Source: Parasitella parasitica
Taxonomy: Eukaryota; Mucoromycota; Mucoromycetes; Mucorales; Mucoraceae
DNA: 46,880 nt
Assembly (NCBI GenBank): GCA_025201805.1
Contig: MU619372.1
Location: 29,987-76,866 of the forward strand
Reading direction: 5' to 3'
In this document: positions 1 to 10,369 of the stretch, piece after piece
How positions within the stretch are numbered: position 1 is the stretch's first letter
Layout of the letters: each line of letters starts with the position of its first letter
The notes under the pieces: model-generated
What the model saw: only the letters and a program-made list of their open reading frames with translations
What the model was told of the DNA's origin: nothing
Database searches by the model: none
Program-made: the position numbers and the translations under genes

Positions 1-1101
1 TATATATTTAGAAAGTAATCTATGCAGATAAGAACGCATAATGATGTTTTTATTGAAATCTAGAAAGTTTTCAGCAAAAACCACAAATTTAATCGCTGAT
101 AGGCTACGATAAAGTAGCCATTTTGAAATTTACATAATATCTCTCTTCAAGACTATATTCTTTTTTTTCAGATTTCTCCATTATGAATACTATTAAATCG
201 CCATATTTAACATAGATTTTTCATACGAAATTATACCACAGTATTGTTACAGCAGGTCTTATTTATATATGACCAGTTAATCATTATTATGAAAGCTTCA
301 TTTATTCATTCTCAAGTCTCTTCGTAATTTAGGATGAGATGTATGGTTAATTATATTTATTGTTAAACTACGAACATTGCAACATTTAACATTATTTCCG
401 AGCCATTAACGATTGCCATGACAACGTAATCAAACTAATGATAGTACCCACTGTATTCTATGAATAAATACAACAATATAGTAGCTTGTATTATCTAATG
501 TTCTATTGAATATTTTCCTAAGCGCATCACGTCATTCAAATTAGACAGGAGAGATATACAACTCGTACTTCTTGTTTTTATCATGGTACTTTACAATGCC
601 TTTTCAGCCTTGGCTTTTTGCTGTAAAAGCCCATCAATTTTATGAAAATTTGAAAGGATTGAGGTATTTGTGCTCAATGTGTGCGAAACTGGTATAGATG
701 TTCACCACCTAGTTGTCGATAAAATATTTTGACATTACACTGTGATACTACCTCAAACAGCCCTAATTAAGTAGGGTCATATTGCACGTCGTTGAGCTTC
801 AAAGGTCAAAGCATTTTAAACTTTAGATAATTAAAAAAGACTGCATGGTTGACCCATTCACGAAAATCTGTGTAGGTTTCTCTAAAAATCTACAGATTTC
901 ATTTTTTGCTGCTATTTGTGTGGTAATACTATTTTTCCATGAAATTCGGTCAATCAGTGATTTTAGTTTCACATTAGGGTCTTGTTTATTCACCACTTGA
1001 CTAAATGCAGCTAATTACGTTGACATCAATCGGGGACCTCTTTTTAAATCAATCTATATAACAAAACAAGCTTTTCTTTACCCATTTTCACCCTTCACAA
1101 A
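1..1101. other. Intergenic region left of acyl-CoA ligase gene
   Basis: AT-rich DNA with no recognisable coding exon on either strand. The right end must hold the promoter of the acyl-CoA ligase gene. A TATATA string at 1055-1060 lies about 42 nt before the ATG and is followed by a pyrimidine-rich leader. Nothing else was recognised. Confidence 0.6.
1055..1060 (+). promoter_or_regulatory. Possible TATA element of the acyl-CoA ligase gene
   Basis: A TATATA string sits 42 nt upstream of the chosen start codon, followed by an A/C/T-rich leader ending in CACAAAATG. Position and sequence fit a core promoter. AT-rich DNA yields such strings by chance, so support is weak. Confidence 0.25.
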
Positions 1102-2770
1102 ATGGTCTACGAATCAAAATATCCTGCCAAAAACATTCCTAAAGCTACTAGCGTTTATGATGTCTTATTCAACAACGATAATCAGGTTCCCAAGGACAAA
1201 CTTATTTACATTGATGTCGAAGACACAAGCAAACACTTGACGTATGGCCAAGTCGAAACGCAAATCCGTAAGGCTGCTGCAGGCTTTATGCGCGAATTCA
1301 ATTTGCAAAAAGGTGATGTTGTAGCCATTTGTTCTCCAAACCAAATAGACTACCCAATTGTTCTTCATGGTGCTGTTTGTGCTGGTGAGTTGTATGCAAT
1401 ATCTATTTTGGGTGTGATGTTGAACACGTCGAATTTTCATCGTAGGTGGCGCTGCTGCTGCTATCGATCAAATGTCTAGCGTTGATTTGATCGCTGCTGA
1501 TTTAGACATCGTGCAAGCTAAAATCTTGATTGTCCACTGGGATACACTTGAAAACTCTCTCGCAGCTGCCAAGATTGTGGGTCTTCCTGAATCCAACATC
1601 CTGGTCTTTGGTGATCTTGGCTTCAACAACGTCCGCACTGTAAATGAAACTATTTTGAAGGGGAATGAACTAGCTAAACCAGTGGAGTTTTCTGAACAAG
1701 AGATGATGAATAATCCTGCCTATCTTTATTTCACTTCTGGTACAACTGGTAGAAAGAAGGCTGTCATGATTACTCAAAACAACATTTTGAACAGCATGTT
1801 TCTGAAAGACGATTGGAGTATCGAAAACTTACATATCCTAGCATATACGGAATACCATCACGCCAGCTCTCTTTTTGTTGTTATGCATTTATCTCTTTAT
1901 CTTGGCTTTACCACATTTGTCATGGCTCATTATACATTCCCTAAACTGTGCGCCGCAATTGAGAAATTCAAGATCAAATTTATGGCCACGCAACCATTCA
2001 TTATTTCTGCTTTAGCAAAGGATGGCGTTGCCAATGAATACAATCTTTCTTCTCTCAAGTACGTTGTTTGCGGTGGGGCTCCTCTTGACAATTCAGTTAC
2101 GCTGACCGTTAAAAAACGTCTTGGTCTGTCGATTTTGAATGGTTATGGTATGACCGAAGTGCTCGGCTTATTTGATACAAATCCCGAAATCACTGAAGCT
2201 AATGGCATTGGTTATTTGGCTGCTGGTTTCTCTGCAAGATTAGTCGATGATGATGGAAACGATGTGCCAACTGGTGAAATGGGAGAGCTTTGGGTAAAAG
2301 GCCCTACTGTTGCTCGTGGTTACTATAGAAATCCCGAAGCAACCGCGGCTACATTTGACGCCGATGGTTATCTGCACACTGGTGACCTTTTCAAATGCGA
2401 TGAAAACGACGTATTCTTTTATGTCGATCGTTCCAAGGACTTGATCAAATATCATCTCTATCATATCTATCCTAGTGATATTGAAAATGTGTTGATGACA
2501 CATCCAAAAGTTGCCGATTGTGCTGCAATTGGCGTGTATTATCCTGAATTCACGACTGAGCTTCCTCGCGCTTATGTCCTTTTAGTAAATGGTGAAAAGT
2601 GCACCGAGCAAGTTGAAAGAGAACTTCGAGAATATGCTGATAGTCGCCTGGACAATGAGAAGCGTTTGCGTGGTGGCATTGTCATTGTTGATTCTTTCCC
2701 CCGGACCGCTTCTGGAAAGATTCAACGTCGTGTCCTTCGTCAAGAAGCCGAACGCAGTGTCCTGGCCTAA
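1102..2770 (+). CDS. 4-coumarate:CoA ligase-like acyl-CoA synthetase (ANL superfamily)
   Basis: Exons 1102-1384 and 1446-2770 with a 61-nt GTGAGT...TAG intron give 535 residues, normal for 4CL-type ligases. Such enzymes adenylate a carboxylic acid with ATP and pass it to CoA; the substrate cannot be read from sequence. Visible motifs are the P-loop SGTTGRKK (about 192-199), GYGMTE (327-332), HTGD (405-408), DRSKDLIKY (422-430) and the C-terminal PRTASGK with the adenylation lysine (about K519). The hinge motif reads KYHLYHIYP where the family usually has KYKGFQVAP, so the second Lys and the Gly are lost. The C-terminus is SVLA, not a clear peroxisomal PTS1. The start is the first ATG of the frame and matches the family N-terminus. 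The WOPR gene follows in tandem 1.2 kb downstream. Family is certain; specificity and full activity are not. Confidence 0.9.
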
Positions 2771-4010
2771 ACTGTCAATCCTATATACCCCTTCCACATT
2801 TCATCAAAAAGTTATTTATGCATTATCGTTTTCACTACTCTTTTTAGATCAAAATTAAAAGCCCATTTTCTTATTTCAAAGCTGTTGCGGCTACTTTATA
2901 ACTAAGCACCGTGTTGATGATGATTGACAATTTTCTCTTCTGAAATACTCCTTGAAGGTCGACAATGTGCCAAACCCGGAAACAGTGGTCGCTTCCCCTC
3001 CCCCATCCTCCTTTTTTTTTAGCTGATATCCGCAAATGTAGCCCACTCTACAGGAGCAAGTCTTTTACTTGTACAACCCAGAAACTCATCTTGTCAAAAT
3101 CACTCAAGTTATAGATTATGTTTGTCTGTCAAGACAATAATTTTTAGATTATTTTGTGTCTTCCACGAGGAACCTTACGCTGATCGTTTATGATGGTTAT
3201 GTATATATTCTATAAACACATTTCCAACTGACATGGAGCATTTTATATACGTTTAATTTTATATGATACGATCCAAAAGTCTTGCATTTTAAAATGACCA
3301 TATAGGAGAAAATGCCTATTTATCTGTAGAGCCTTACCTTTTTTTTTTTTTTTTAAGGGGCTTTCCATTTTTCAAAACAAATACATATCAAGTGTCCAGC
3401 TTTTTTTTAATTACACAGTGCTTATTTTTGCAACATTTGCCTTCATACTTTCTGATCGATTTTCATCTCTTCAAAATCATGTGCTGCATTAAAATAAACA
3501 TAAAATCATCCTGTCGTAAGAGCCGACCAGGGTTTTTAAATGTTTGTAATACTGTACGATAAAAGTACTAAATCCGCGATATCAAACTGTCGCCTACATA
3601 GTCCCCTCGTTGCATGTATACAAACAGGTTCCACCTTTTATATAAAACATGGGAATTAGAATGGTCTAAGGTAATTTGCCTAATTTAACGATAATCAAGG
3701 GGGGGGGGTTGAAAAAGTAGGAAGAAAAGGTTGGCATGCTTGATAAATATAGATGCTATATAGGACAACAGGTGCAAGCGAAATGTTTAAACTTCTTCTA
3801 ACCATGGTACCAACAACAAATAAGCGGCCAAAACTTGATATGGAGATTCGGTAATAGTATAGCATACGTAAACAGAAGCGCCTGGTTGCAAAAACATTGT
3901 GAATGGGGATACACAATTCGATATTTAGGTTTACCTCATCATAATGCTCAATTACGAAGCCTCCTTTAATTTACCTTTTTCTTTCTCTCTTTCTAGCCAT
4001 TTGGAACAAA
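2771..4010. other. Intergenic region between acyl-CoA ligase and WOPR genes
   Basis: About 1.2 kb of AT-rich DNA with a T14 run near 3341-3354 and a G9 run near 3701. No coding exon was recognised. It should hold the terminator of the ligase gene and the WOPR promoter; the last 40 nt before the ATG are a CT-rich tract that includes a TTTCTAG, which could be the end of a 5'-UTR intron. Confidence 0.55.
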
Positions 4011-5132
4011 ATGCCCTATACAAAGACATTTCATGGGTTTATCGAGAACACTACAGATGCATTGCTCATCATTGAGGCCTGTAGGGCTGGTATATTGCCA
4101 ACAATCAACCGAAGATTGATTGAGAGAGAGCGCCATTCAATCAAATCAGGAACAATCATTGTGTTTGATGAAACCGAATCTGGTATGCTCATAATGCCAT
4201 TAGTAAGTGTATGTACAAGATGATGACAGCTAACTATATAAACAGGCATCAAGCGATGGACAGATGGCTTTCTCTGGAGCCCATCTCGCATCCTGGGAAG
4301 CTTTTTGGTGTATAGGGAGCTTGAAAATCGAGAACACAGAAAAATCAACAATGACTATAACTATTCTGCAATTAAGAAAGGCAGTAGCAATATCACAAAC
4401 GAGACAAACATATCCTTGATGCAACAAAGAGAGAGAGCGCTAGTGAGCTCATTAACAACTTCCAACACTACTTACAATTTTAAAAGGAATGGCTTGATCA
4501 AGAAAACAATTCGCATTATGGTGAATAACAACATCTTGCATATTGTCAACTACTACAGCAAGCCCGATGCACTAAATAACCTTTTAGTGACCCCTTCTGC
4601 CAGCACTGAACTTGCATGCTTACAGATCTCGGCTGATTTAATGCCACATTTACAGGGACACAATCCTCCAGAGGCTGCACACAGCAGAAAACGTAGTAGA
4701 TCATCAGATGAGTCGAACCACTCACAGCAAACGCGTCCTTATAGCAAGACATGTCGCAACTCTCTACACCCCGCTGCTCCAACTCTCTGCAAATCCACTC
4801 TGTCGTATCCTTTGTACAATCATATGAATAATAAATTGTCAACGTCACTTTTCTCAGAATCATCTGCGCCTTCATTCGACACAAGCCATTATCACTACAA
4901 TAGCAAACGCAGCAAAGCAAGCCAAGATACATTATTGCCCTCAACCACACCGTCGCCTCCTAACATTCTATCCTCGTGTGGTGATACAGCCTTATTAGCA
5001 AGTAAATTCAATCAATTTTATAACCCCTCAAGCCTGGCCATTTCTTTAAATCAAAGATCTATCAACAACAGTACTGCTAGTAACTTTGATAATACATTGC
5101 CACGTAGGACAACCGCATTCGACAACTATTGA
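4011..5132 (+). CDS. WOPR-domain (Gti1/Pac2 family) transcription regulator
   Basis: Exons 4011-4182 and 4246-5132 with a 63-nt intron (GTATGC donor, CTAAC branch, AACAG acceptor) give 352 residues. The family includes fungal switch regulators such as Wor1, Ryp1, Sge1, Gti1 and Pac2, which bind DNA through a two-part WOPR domain. WOPRa is residues about 5-85, with the hallmarks ALLIIEACRAGILP and, across the splice junction, GIKRWTDG followed by SPSRILGSFLVYREL. WOPRb is about 135-167, with NGLIKKTI and HIVNYYS. The remainder is Ser/Thr/Asn/Pro-rich and low in complexity, as in the family, with a basic SRKRSR cluster near 203 that could be a nuclear signal. The join is supported because WOPR homology runs unbroken through it. 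It converges on the 14-3-3 gene. Targets are unknown. Confidence 0.93.
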
Positions 5133-5948
5133 GACATGAAATGTATAACCAAATCTCATTGCCTGCCTATTTTGCGTTGTACAAAATAAAGGGGCACATA
5201 CTAAAATACGGGGAAAAAAAAAAAAAATACTATGAAAACAAGTTTCTTTTTATAGTAAAAGCAGAGAGTGTTTGTATGAATTTTGGTCATTCTTTACAGT
5301 GTTTTGCAGTATAATTTTTTTTACACTTTTGGTGTCGAAAAACGGATTTTTATACAAATTTTGCACAATAGCAAACCTGAAAATAAGTTGCGCAAAAAAA
5401 AAAAAGTCTGACTTTTCATATCCTGCATGCTTGCACCTTAAAATAGGTGATCTATGTACCCTTAAAATCAACTTTGGATGTTGCTGATGTAGGCTGCAGT
5501 CCACTTCAAATAAATTCAAATGGTGACCAAACGTAGACATGGCTCCACATATCAAAGCTCTGCTGGTGATCCTGAGTGCAGGCAAAATGTTTTTTTTTTT
5601 TTTTTTTTTTTACAATACAATACAGCTGTTGGATGCTCCAGAATTTTCCAGCAATCCAACCAAACAAAACCAAGCATGACATAAATGTGCTTGATACGCG
5701 ATACATATTATGTACACGTACATTATATTACGAATGTCTAATAGCCACAGCATATACTACTCATCATTTGTTGTCAAAATATGAATAACTTTATATGTAT
5801 AATAAAAAGGGGGACATTTATGGGTTTTGATAGCATTTGGCGTGGTTTATGTGATTTGTTTTGTATGTAGTTTAAAGAAGATGTATAATATTAAGTAAAA
5901 AAATAAAACAAAAAGAAACGATTTTTTTTTTTTTCATATTAGACTCTT
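5133..5948. other. Convergent 3' region between WOPR and 14-3-3 genes
   Basis: About 800 bp between two converging genes, with AATAAA-like strings, a T22 tract near 5589-5611 and several A/T runs. These are expected for polyadenylation and termination of both genes. Small reading frames here have no recognisable motif. Confidence 0.55.
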
Positions 5949-7041
5949 TTACTTGGATTCATCAGCAGGTTCAGGCTTGGCTTCATCTGTCTTATCAGCA
6001 TCTATTCAAAAATGGCATGTGAATACAACCATTAACTATTCAGCGAGGCCCAAGGTCCTCCTCGTGTAAAATCACACAACTTACCTTCTTGCAAATCAGA
6101 AGTCCACAAAGTAAGGTTATCTCTCAGCAATTGCATGATAAGAGTAGAGTCCTTGTAAGATTCCTCGGAGAGAGTATCGAGTTCGGCAATAGCGTCGTCG
6201 AAGGCTTGTTTGGCGAGGTGGCAAGCACGGTCAGGAGAGTTAAGGATTTCGTAGTAGAATACGGAAAAGTTGAGAGCGAGACCCAAGCGAATAGGATGAG
6301 TAGGGGCTAATTCGGTTTGAGCAATGTCTGTGGCAGACTTGTAAGCTTCATGAGCTTGGGTGGCAGACTCCTTACGGGCTTCGCTGGTGAGGAATTCAGC
6401 AAGATAACGGTGATAATCACCCATCATCTTGTAGTAAAAGACCTTGGATTCACCGCCTTGAGCATTGGGGATCAAGTCGTCGGACAAAACAGCTAAAATG
6501 TCCTTGCAGACATCTTGGAGCTCAGTCTCGATCTTTTTGCGGTAAGTCGTGATCTTTTCGACTTGAGCAGAGTTTCCCTTGCTTTCTTCCTTTTGCTCAA
6601 TAGATGAAACGATTCTCCAAGATGCACGGCGAGCACCGATAACGTTTTTGTAGGCGACAGACAAGAGATTACGTTCCTCAACAGTCAACTCAACACCCAT
6701 CTAGATAAATAAAAAAAGAAATTTTAAAATTCAAATTCGGATAATCAAATAAATCACGTTGTCGTTCCATCTCGTTCTATTTTGTTTGTAAGAGTTACCT
6801 TTGCGATTTCCTTGGTGTAGTTGACCATTTCTACAAAAAATGGTGGGGTTTTTTTTTTTTTTTTTTTTAGTATCGCATCACCTATTCAAAACACTCTGAA
6901 GAATGATTACCATCATAACGCTCGGCTTGTTCGGCAAGCTTGGCCATGTAGACGTTGTTTTCACGTTCCTAGAACGACGCACAAAGAAATGCGGTTAATA
7001 ACGTTCCAGAAACGCCGATAAATGATACTTACGGTGGACAT
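5949..7041 (-). CDS. 14-3-3 family phosphoserine-binding protein
   Basis: Five exons read on the minus strand: 7041-7033, 6968-6911, 6830-6799, 6700-6085 and 6001-5949, all with GT-AG introns, give 255 residues, the normal 14-3-3 length. 14-3-3 dimers bind phosphorylated Ser/Thr motifs of client proteins in cytosol and nucleus. Signature blocks are [20 protein letters not shown] (groove Lys/Arg residues), DYHRYLAEF (the Arg-Tyr pair), and NFSVFYYEI with the [10 protein letters not shown]-terminal block, followed by a short acidic tail ending PEPADESK. The first coding exon is only nine bases (Met-Ser-Thr). The large exon reads on into its own intron if unspliced, giving an unrelated tail; the GTAAGT donor at 6084 restores the acidic tail. 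No frameshift or odd residue was seen. Confidence 0.97.
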
Positions 7042-8967
7042 TTTTTAGGTATTTATTGAGATGGCAAGAGAAATATGTATATTAAAAGAAGAGAAAAAGA
7101 GAGAAAAAGGGGGAAAAAGAGATGCGAGCAAGGCCAAAAAAATATATAACAAAACTTCTGAGCTTGGGAGGCGTGAATCAAATCACGGAGTCCTATTCAC
7201 AATACGTCACCTGTATAACTGTTTCTAACATCTCGTTGCATCGAATCATGCTGAAAGATGCCAGCATCAGCCAATATGACGCTGAACGATGCCTTGTTTT
7301 ACACGCCAAGGTCTTTATCGATCGGGAATGACGCCTTGGACACTGTAGAAACTAGATTGAAATGAATCCAATGTGTGCTTGTTTGCTATTACTTTTTCGC
7401 ATATACTTCCAATTTCGGTAAGAGATAAAAGCATTCTATTGGTGATGTCCTCTTTGCCCCCCTTTTATCTAATGGCCTCTGGCTATTCCTTGCCTGAGAA
7501 AAAAGAAAAAAAGAAAGTTTAACCTGGGTCATTCGTGCAAACACACACACACACATACCTGATAAGAAAAATACTTTCGAGACCCCCCATTCATTACAGT
7601 GCCTAAAATACCGCTTTCCCATTTTAATGTGTAAGTTGCTCACGGTACCACTATTTATTGTGCAATAATATTGATAACTTGCTCCTATAAGTCGTGACAC
7701 ACTAAAGAGTACCTGCATTATATACATAATACATCCAAGCCCTCGATAGCCGGGATGATATCATTAAAGAGTGTCGACTGTATTATATGAAAAAAAAAAA
7801 GGTTCCCTATGGAGCATATGGTGATAGACCGTGTGTTCTGGGATACAGCAGGACGTCCGCAAAACTATTCTACTTTTATAGGAAAGCGATAAAAGACACG
7901 ATTATATTTTTATATAATACAGTTTAGGGGTCTCCCTTTTGCTGTATTTGTTAGCCAAACTTTATGTTTATTTTGTTGGTGTCATACTTGTTATTTGTGA
8001 TACAATTGTTTGATTCATGTTACTCGTATACACACGTTTGTGATGTGATTGATCAAACCATGTATCATCCACCTTTCTCCACGTACATATCACCAAACCA
8101 ATCTTCGACATTGATTATATGGCAATGTCACATTCATTGTTTGACTGAAATGCTACTGCACCCTTGCCTGCCTCTTATTAAAAACACACACACACACACA
8201 CAATCAAAGTGGCTCGAAGGTGGACAGAGCTTGGCAATCAAAAGATCCAGAATGTACGTTTAACCATACCAAAGTATAGGCAGCGAGTTTTCATGTTCTC
8301 GGCAGGCTATACATACAGGACGCAGTGCATGTGTCATCTGCCGAAGGATATACAATTCAAAGATTACAATCTATACTATATACATGCGATGGAAAGAATA
8401 AGTTACCAGCCAGCAGTGAATGACGCGTAAAACTGTATTCTCCTGGATCTTTTTAGCATACATTTGATACGTTTGTTGCAAGTCTTGTTTTCAATTAAAC
8501 GTTTACATGCAAAAACAACTGATTATGTTATGATTATCCTTGAGGCAGTTCCAAACCACGAATTCGAAAATAAACGCAAACATATACGACAAACCAAGAG
8601 AGTTTGGCCACAACCATCAAGTGATGCATAATATGCTACAATTTAGATTCAAATCGTACCTCAGGGTACCGCACCTCCAAATTGGTGATATGCAGCCTTC
8701 TCAGATTACTTGTTTTAAATGAAAATTCTCTCTTTGACAAGATCGTTTTTTGTGTAGTAGCAACGTCAAATCAAATGATATCGATGTTTAGCTGTTGCAC
8801 AAGTACCAGCCAACATACGGAATTCGGAACACTGATTCTTGCGCACATTATTGTAATATAAAAATCGACCTTTTTTTTTTTAATGGAAAAAAAAATAGCA
8901 CGGATAAAGGGATGCAGAGATCTCTTTTGTTTAATGTGTAGAAAAAAGCAAAAAGACTTGGACCGAT
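7042..8967. other. Intergenic region between 14-3-3 and RPS16 genes
   Basis: This 1.9-kb stretch carries the 14-3-3 promoter at its left end and the RPS16 terminator at its right. It contains short (CA)n tracts near 7540-7555 and 8183-8201 and several T/A runs. Short frames on both strands have no motif, no family resemblance and no intron pattern, so I call no gene. Confidence 0.5.
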
Positions 8968-9703
8968 TTAACGGTAAGACTTTTGGAAACGAGCACGAGC
9001 ACCGGGACCACCAAACTTCTTGGGTTCACAACGACGGGGATCGGCTACGAGGAGAGTACGGTCATATTGGACAAGGATTTCCTTGATCTCCTTCTTGGCA
9101 GCCTCATCGACAAACTTTTGGTAGAAGGCAACAATGGCCTTGGCAAGAGCTTGACGGATGGCGTAAACTTGAGAAGTGTGACCACCACCGTTGACACGGA
9201 TTCTGATATCAGTGTTGGCGAAGCGTTCCTCACCCAAAAGAAGGATGACTTCGTAGACCTTGAACTTTAAAATCTCGGGTTCGAGGAGCTCAATGGGAGA
9301 GCCGTTGATGCGGATGAGACCGTGGCCACGCTTACAGTGAGCGACGGCAGTAGCGGTTTTCTAAGGATGTGATATGTCAACTTTCTTCTCTTCAAGAGCA
9401 GTAGCCGAAAGATGGATCAACAAAAACATTTGACACTACAAAACTATCGCCAATATTTCCAATCTTTTTATCCATGAAAAAAAAAAAAAAAAAATGTCGG
9501 TTTAACTCCAAAGCTCAAAGCACAAATAAATCAATCGACCCTCGTGCTTACATTTTACATCCAAGGCTGCATAGTTTGTGTGAATTGGTTGGTTCTCCAT
9601 GTTTGTCATGCCAATGTTTTGTTGCAATCCACTCTCTCTCTCTCCATCTACTTGATTTGGAACAGTTAATTACCTTACGACCGAATGTCTGAACAGCTTC
9701 CAT
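8968..9703 (-). CDS. RPS16: 40S ribosomal protein uS9 (S16)
   Basis: Exon 1 is 9703-9674 (ten codons, ending in GRK) and exon 2 is 9360-8968; the intron between them is 313 nt, the longest in this gene set. The product has 140 residues, close to eukaryotic S16. It is a small-subunit protein whose C-terminal tail reaches the decoding centre. Recognised blocks are [34 protein letters not shown], the glycine-rich [20 protein letters not shown], and the conserved C-terminus RARFQKSYR with the terminal Tyr-Arg. The start was chosen because [10 protein letters not shown] completes the family N-terminus. A long first intron a few codons into the frame is common in fungal ribosomal protein genes. Confidence 0.97.
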
Positions 9704-10369
9704 ACTAGGCTATACAGGAAAACACAAGAGAAAAAAAGTCAGTTACTAGGCTCCCGTCGAAACAACCATTATTCATCCATCCATCAAGTCATCCATCCCC
9801 AACACACATCTAAACTAAAGCTGTTGAATGTATATTATCGTTTATCGGTTTACAGTATATGCAAGCCATCCCACCATCCTTTATGCAGGCCCCGTTACAT
9901 TACCTAATGTGAAAAGGAGGATTTGATGTGTTGATGGCTTTGCCAGTGTTTTTGTGGAGATTTTAGATTTTCCAGTGCAGCTTACGGAAGTGTTGGTCTT
10001 TCCGGGCCGATCTTTTAATCATATGCGCCATTTTATGTCAAATAAAGGACCCAGGGCCTTGCGTTCAAAGAACACGAGAACAACTAAATCAAAATTCATA
10101 ATTTGCAGTTTAAAATGGGCAAAATTGCTAAAAAGCTGTATTGTGCATTGCTTGATGAGAAAATATCGCAATACTGTGCTTAATGGAGCCACTGTTTAAA
10201 ACGGCTGGCTATGCGGTATGTAAACAGCAAGCATTGATGGCAAAAATTGCGTTGTTATTATGATATAAATACACACATGTCTAGATATAAATAATCAAGG
10301 ACAAGTTAAATGGGAGTATGTACAGTAATAAATAAAGAGATATAGAGGCGGAAATACGGTTAAAACAAG
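9704..10369. other. Intergenic region between RPS16 and OPT genes
   Basis: About 670 bp upstream of RPS16 and downstream of the transporter gene, both on the minus strand. It should hold the RPS16 promoter. No coding exon, repeat or specific control site was recognised. Confidence 0.5.

Noticed and set aside
7122-8722. Four plus-strand frames of 60-99 residues
   Set aside because: Low-complexity or AT-driven composition, no motif and no splice pattern that extends them.
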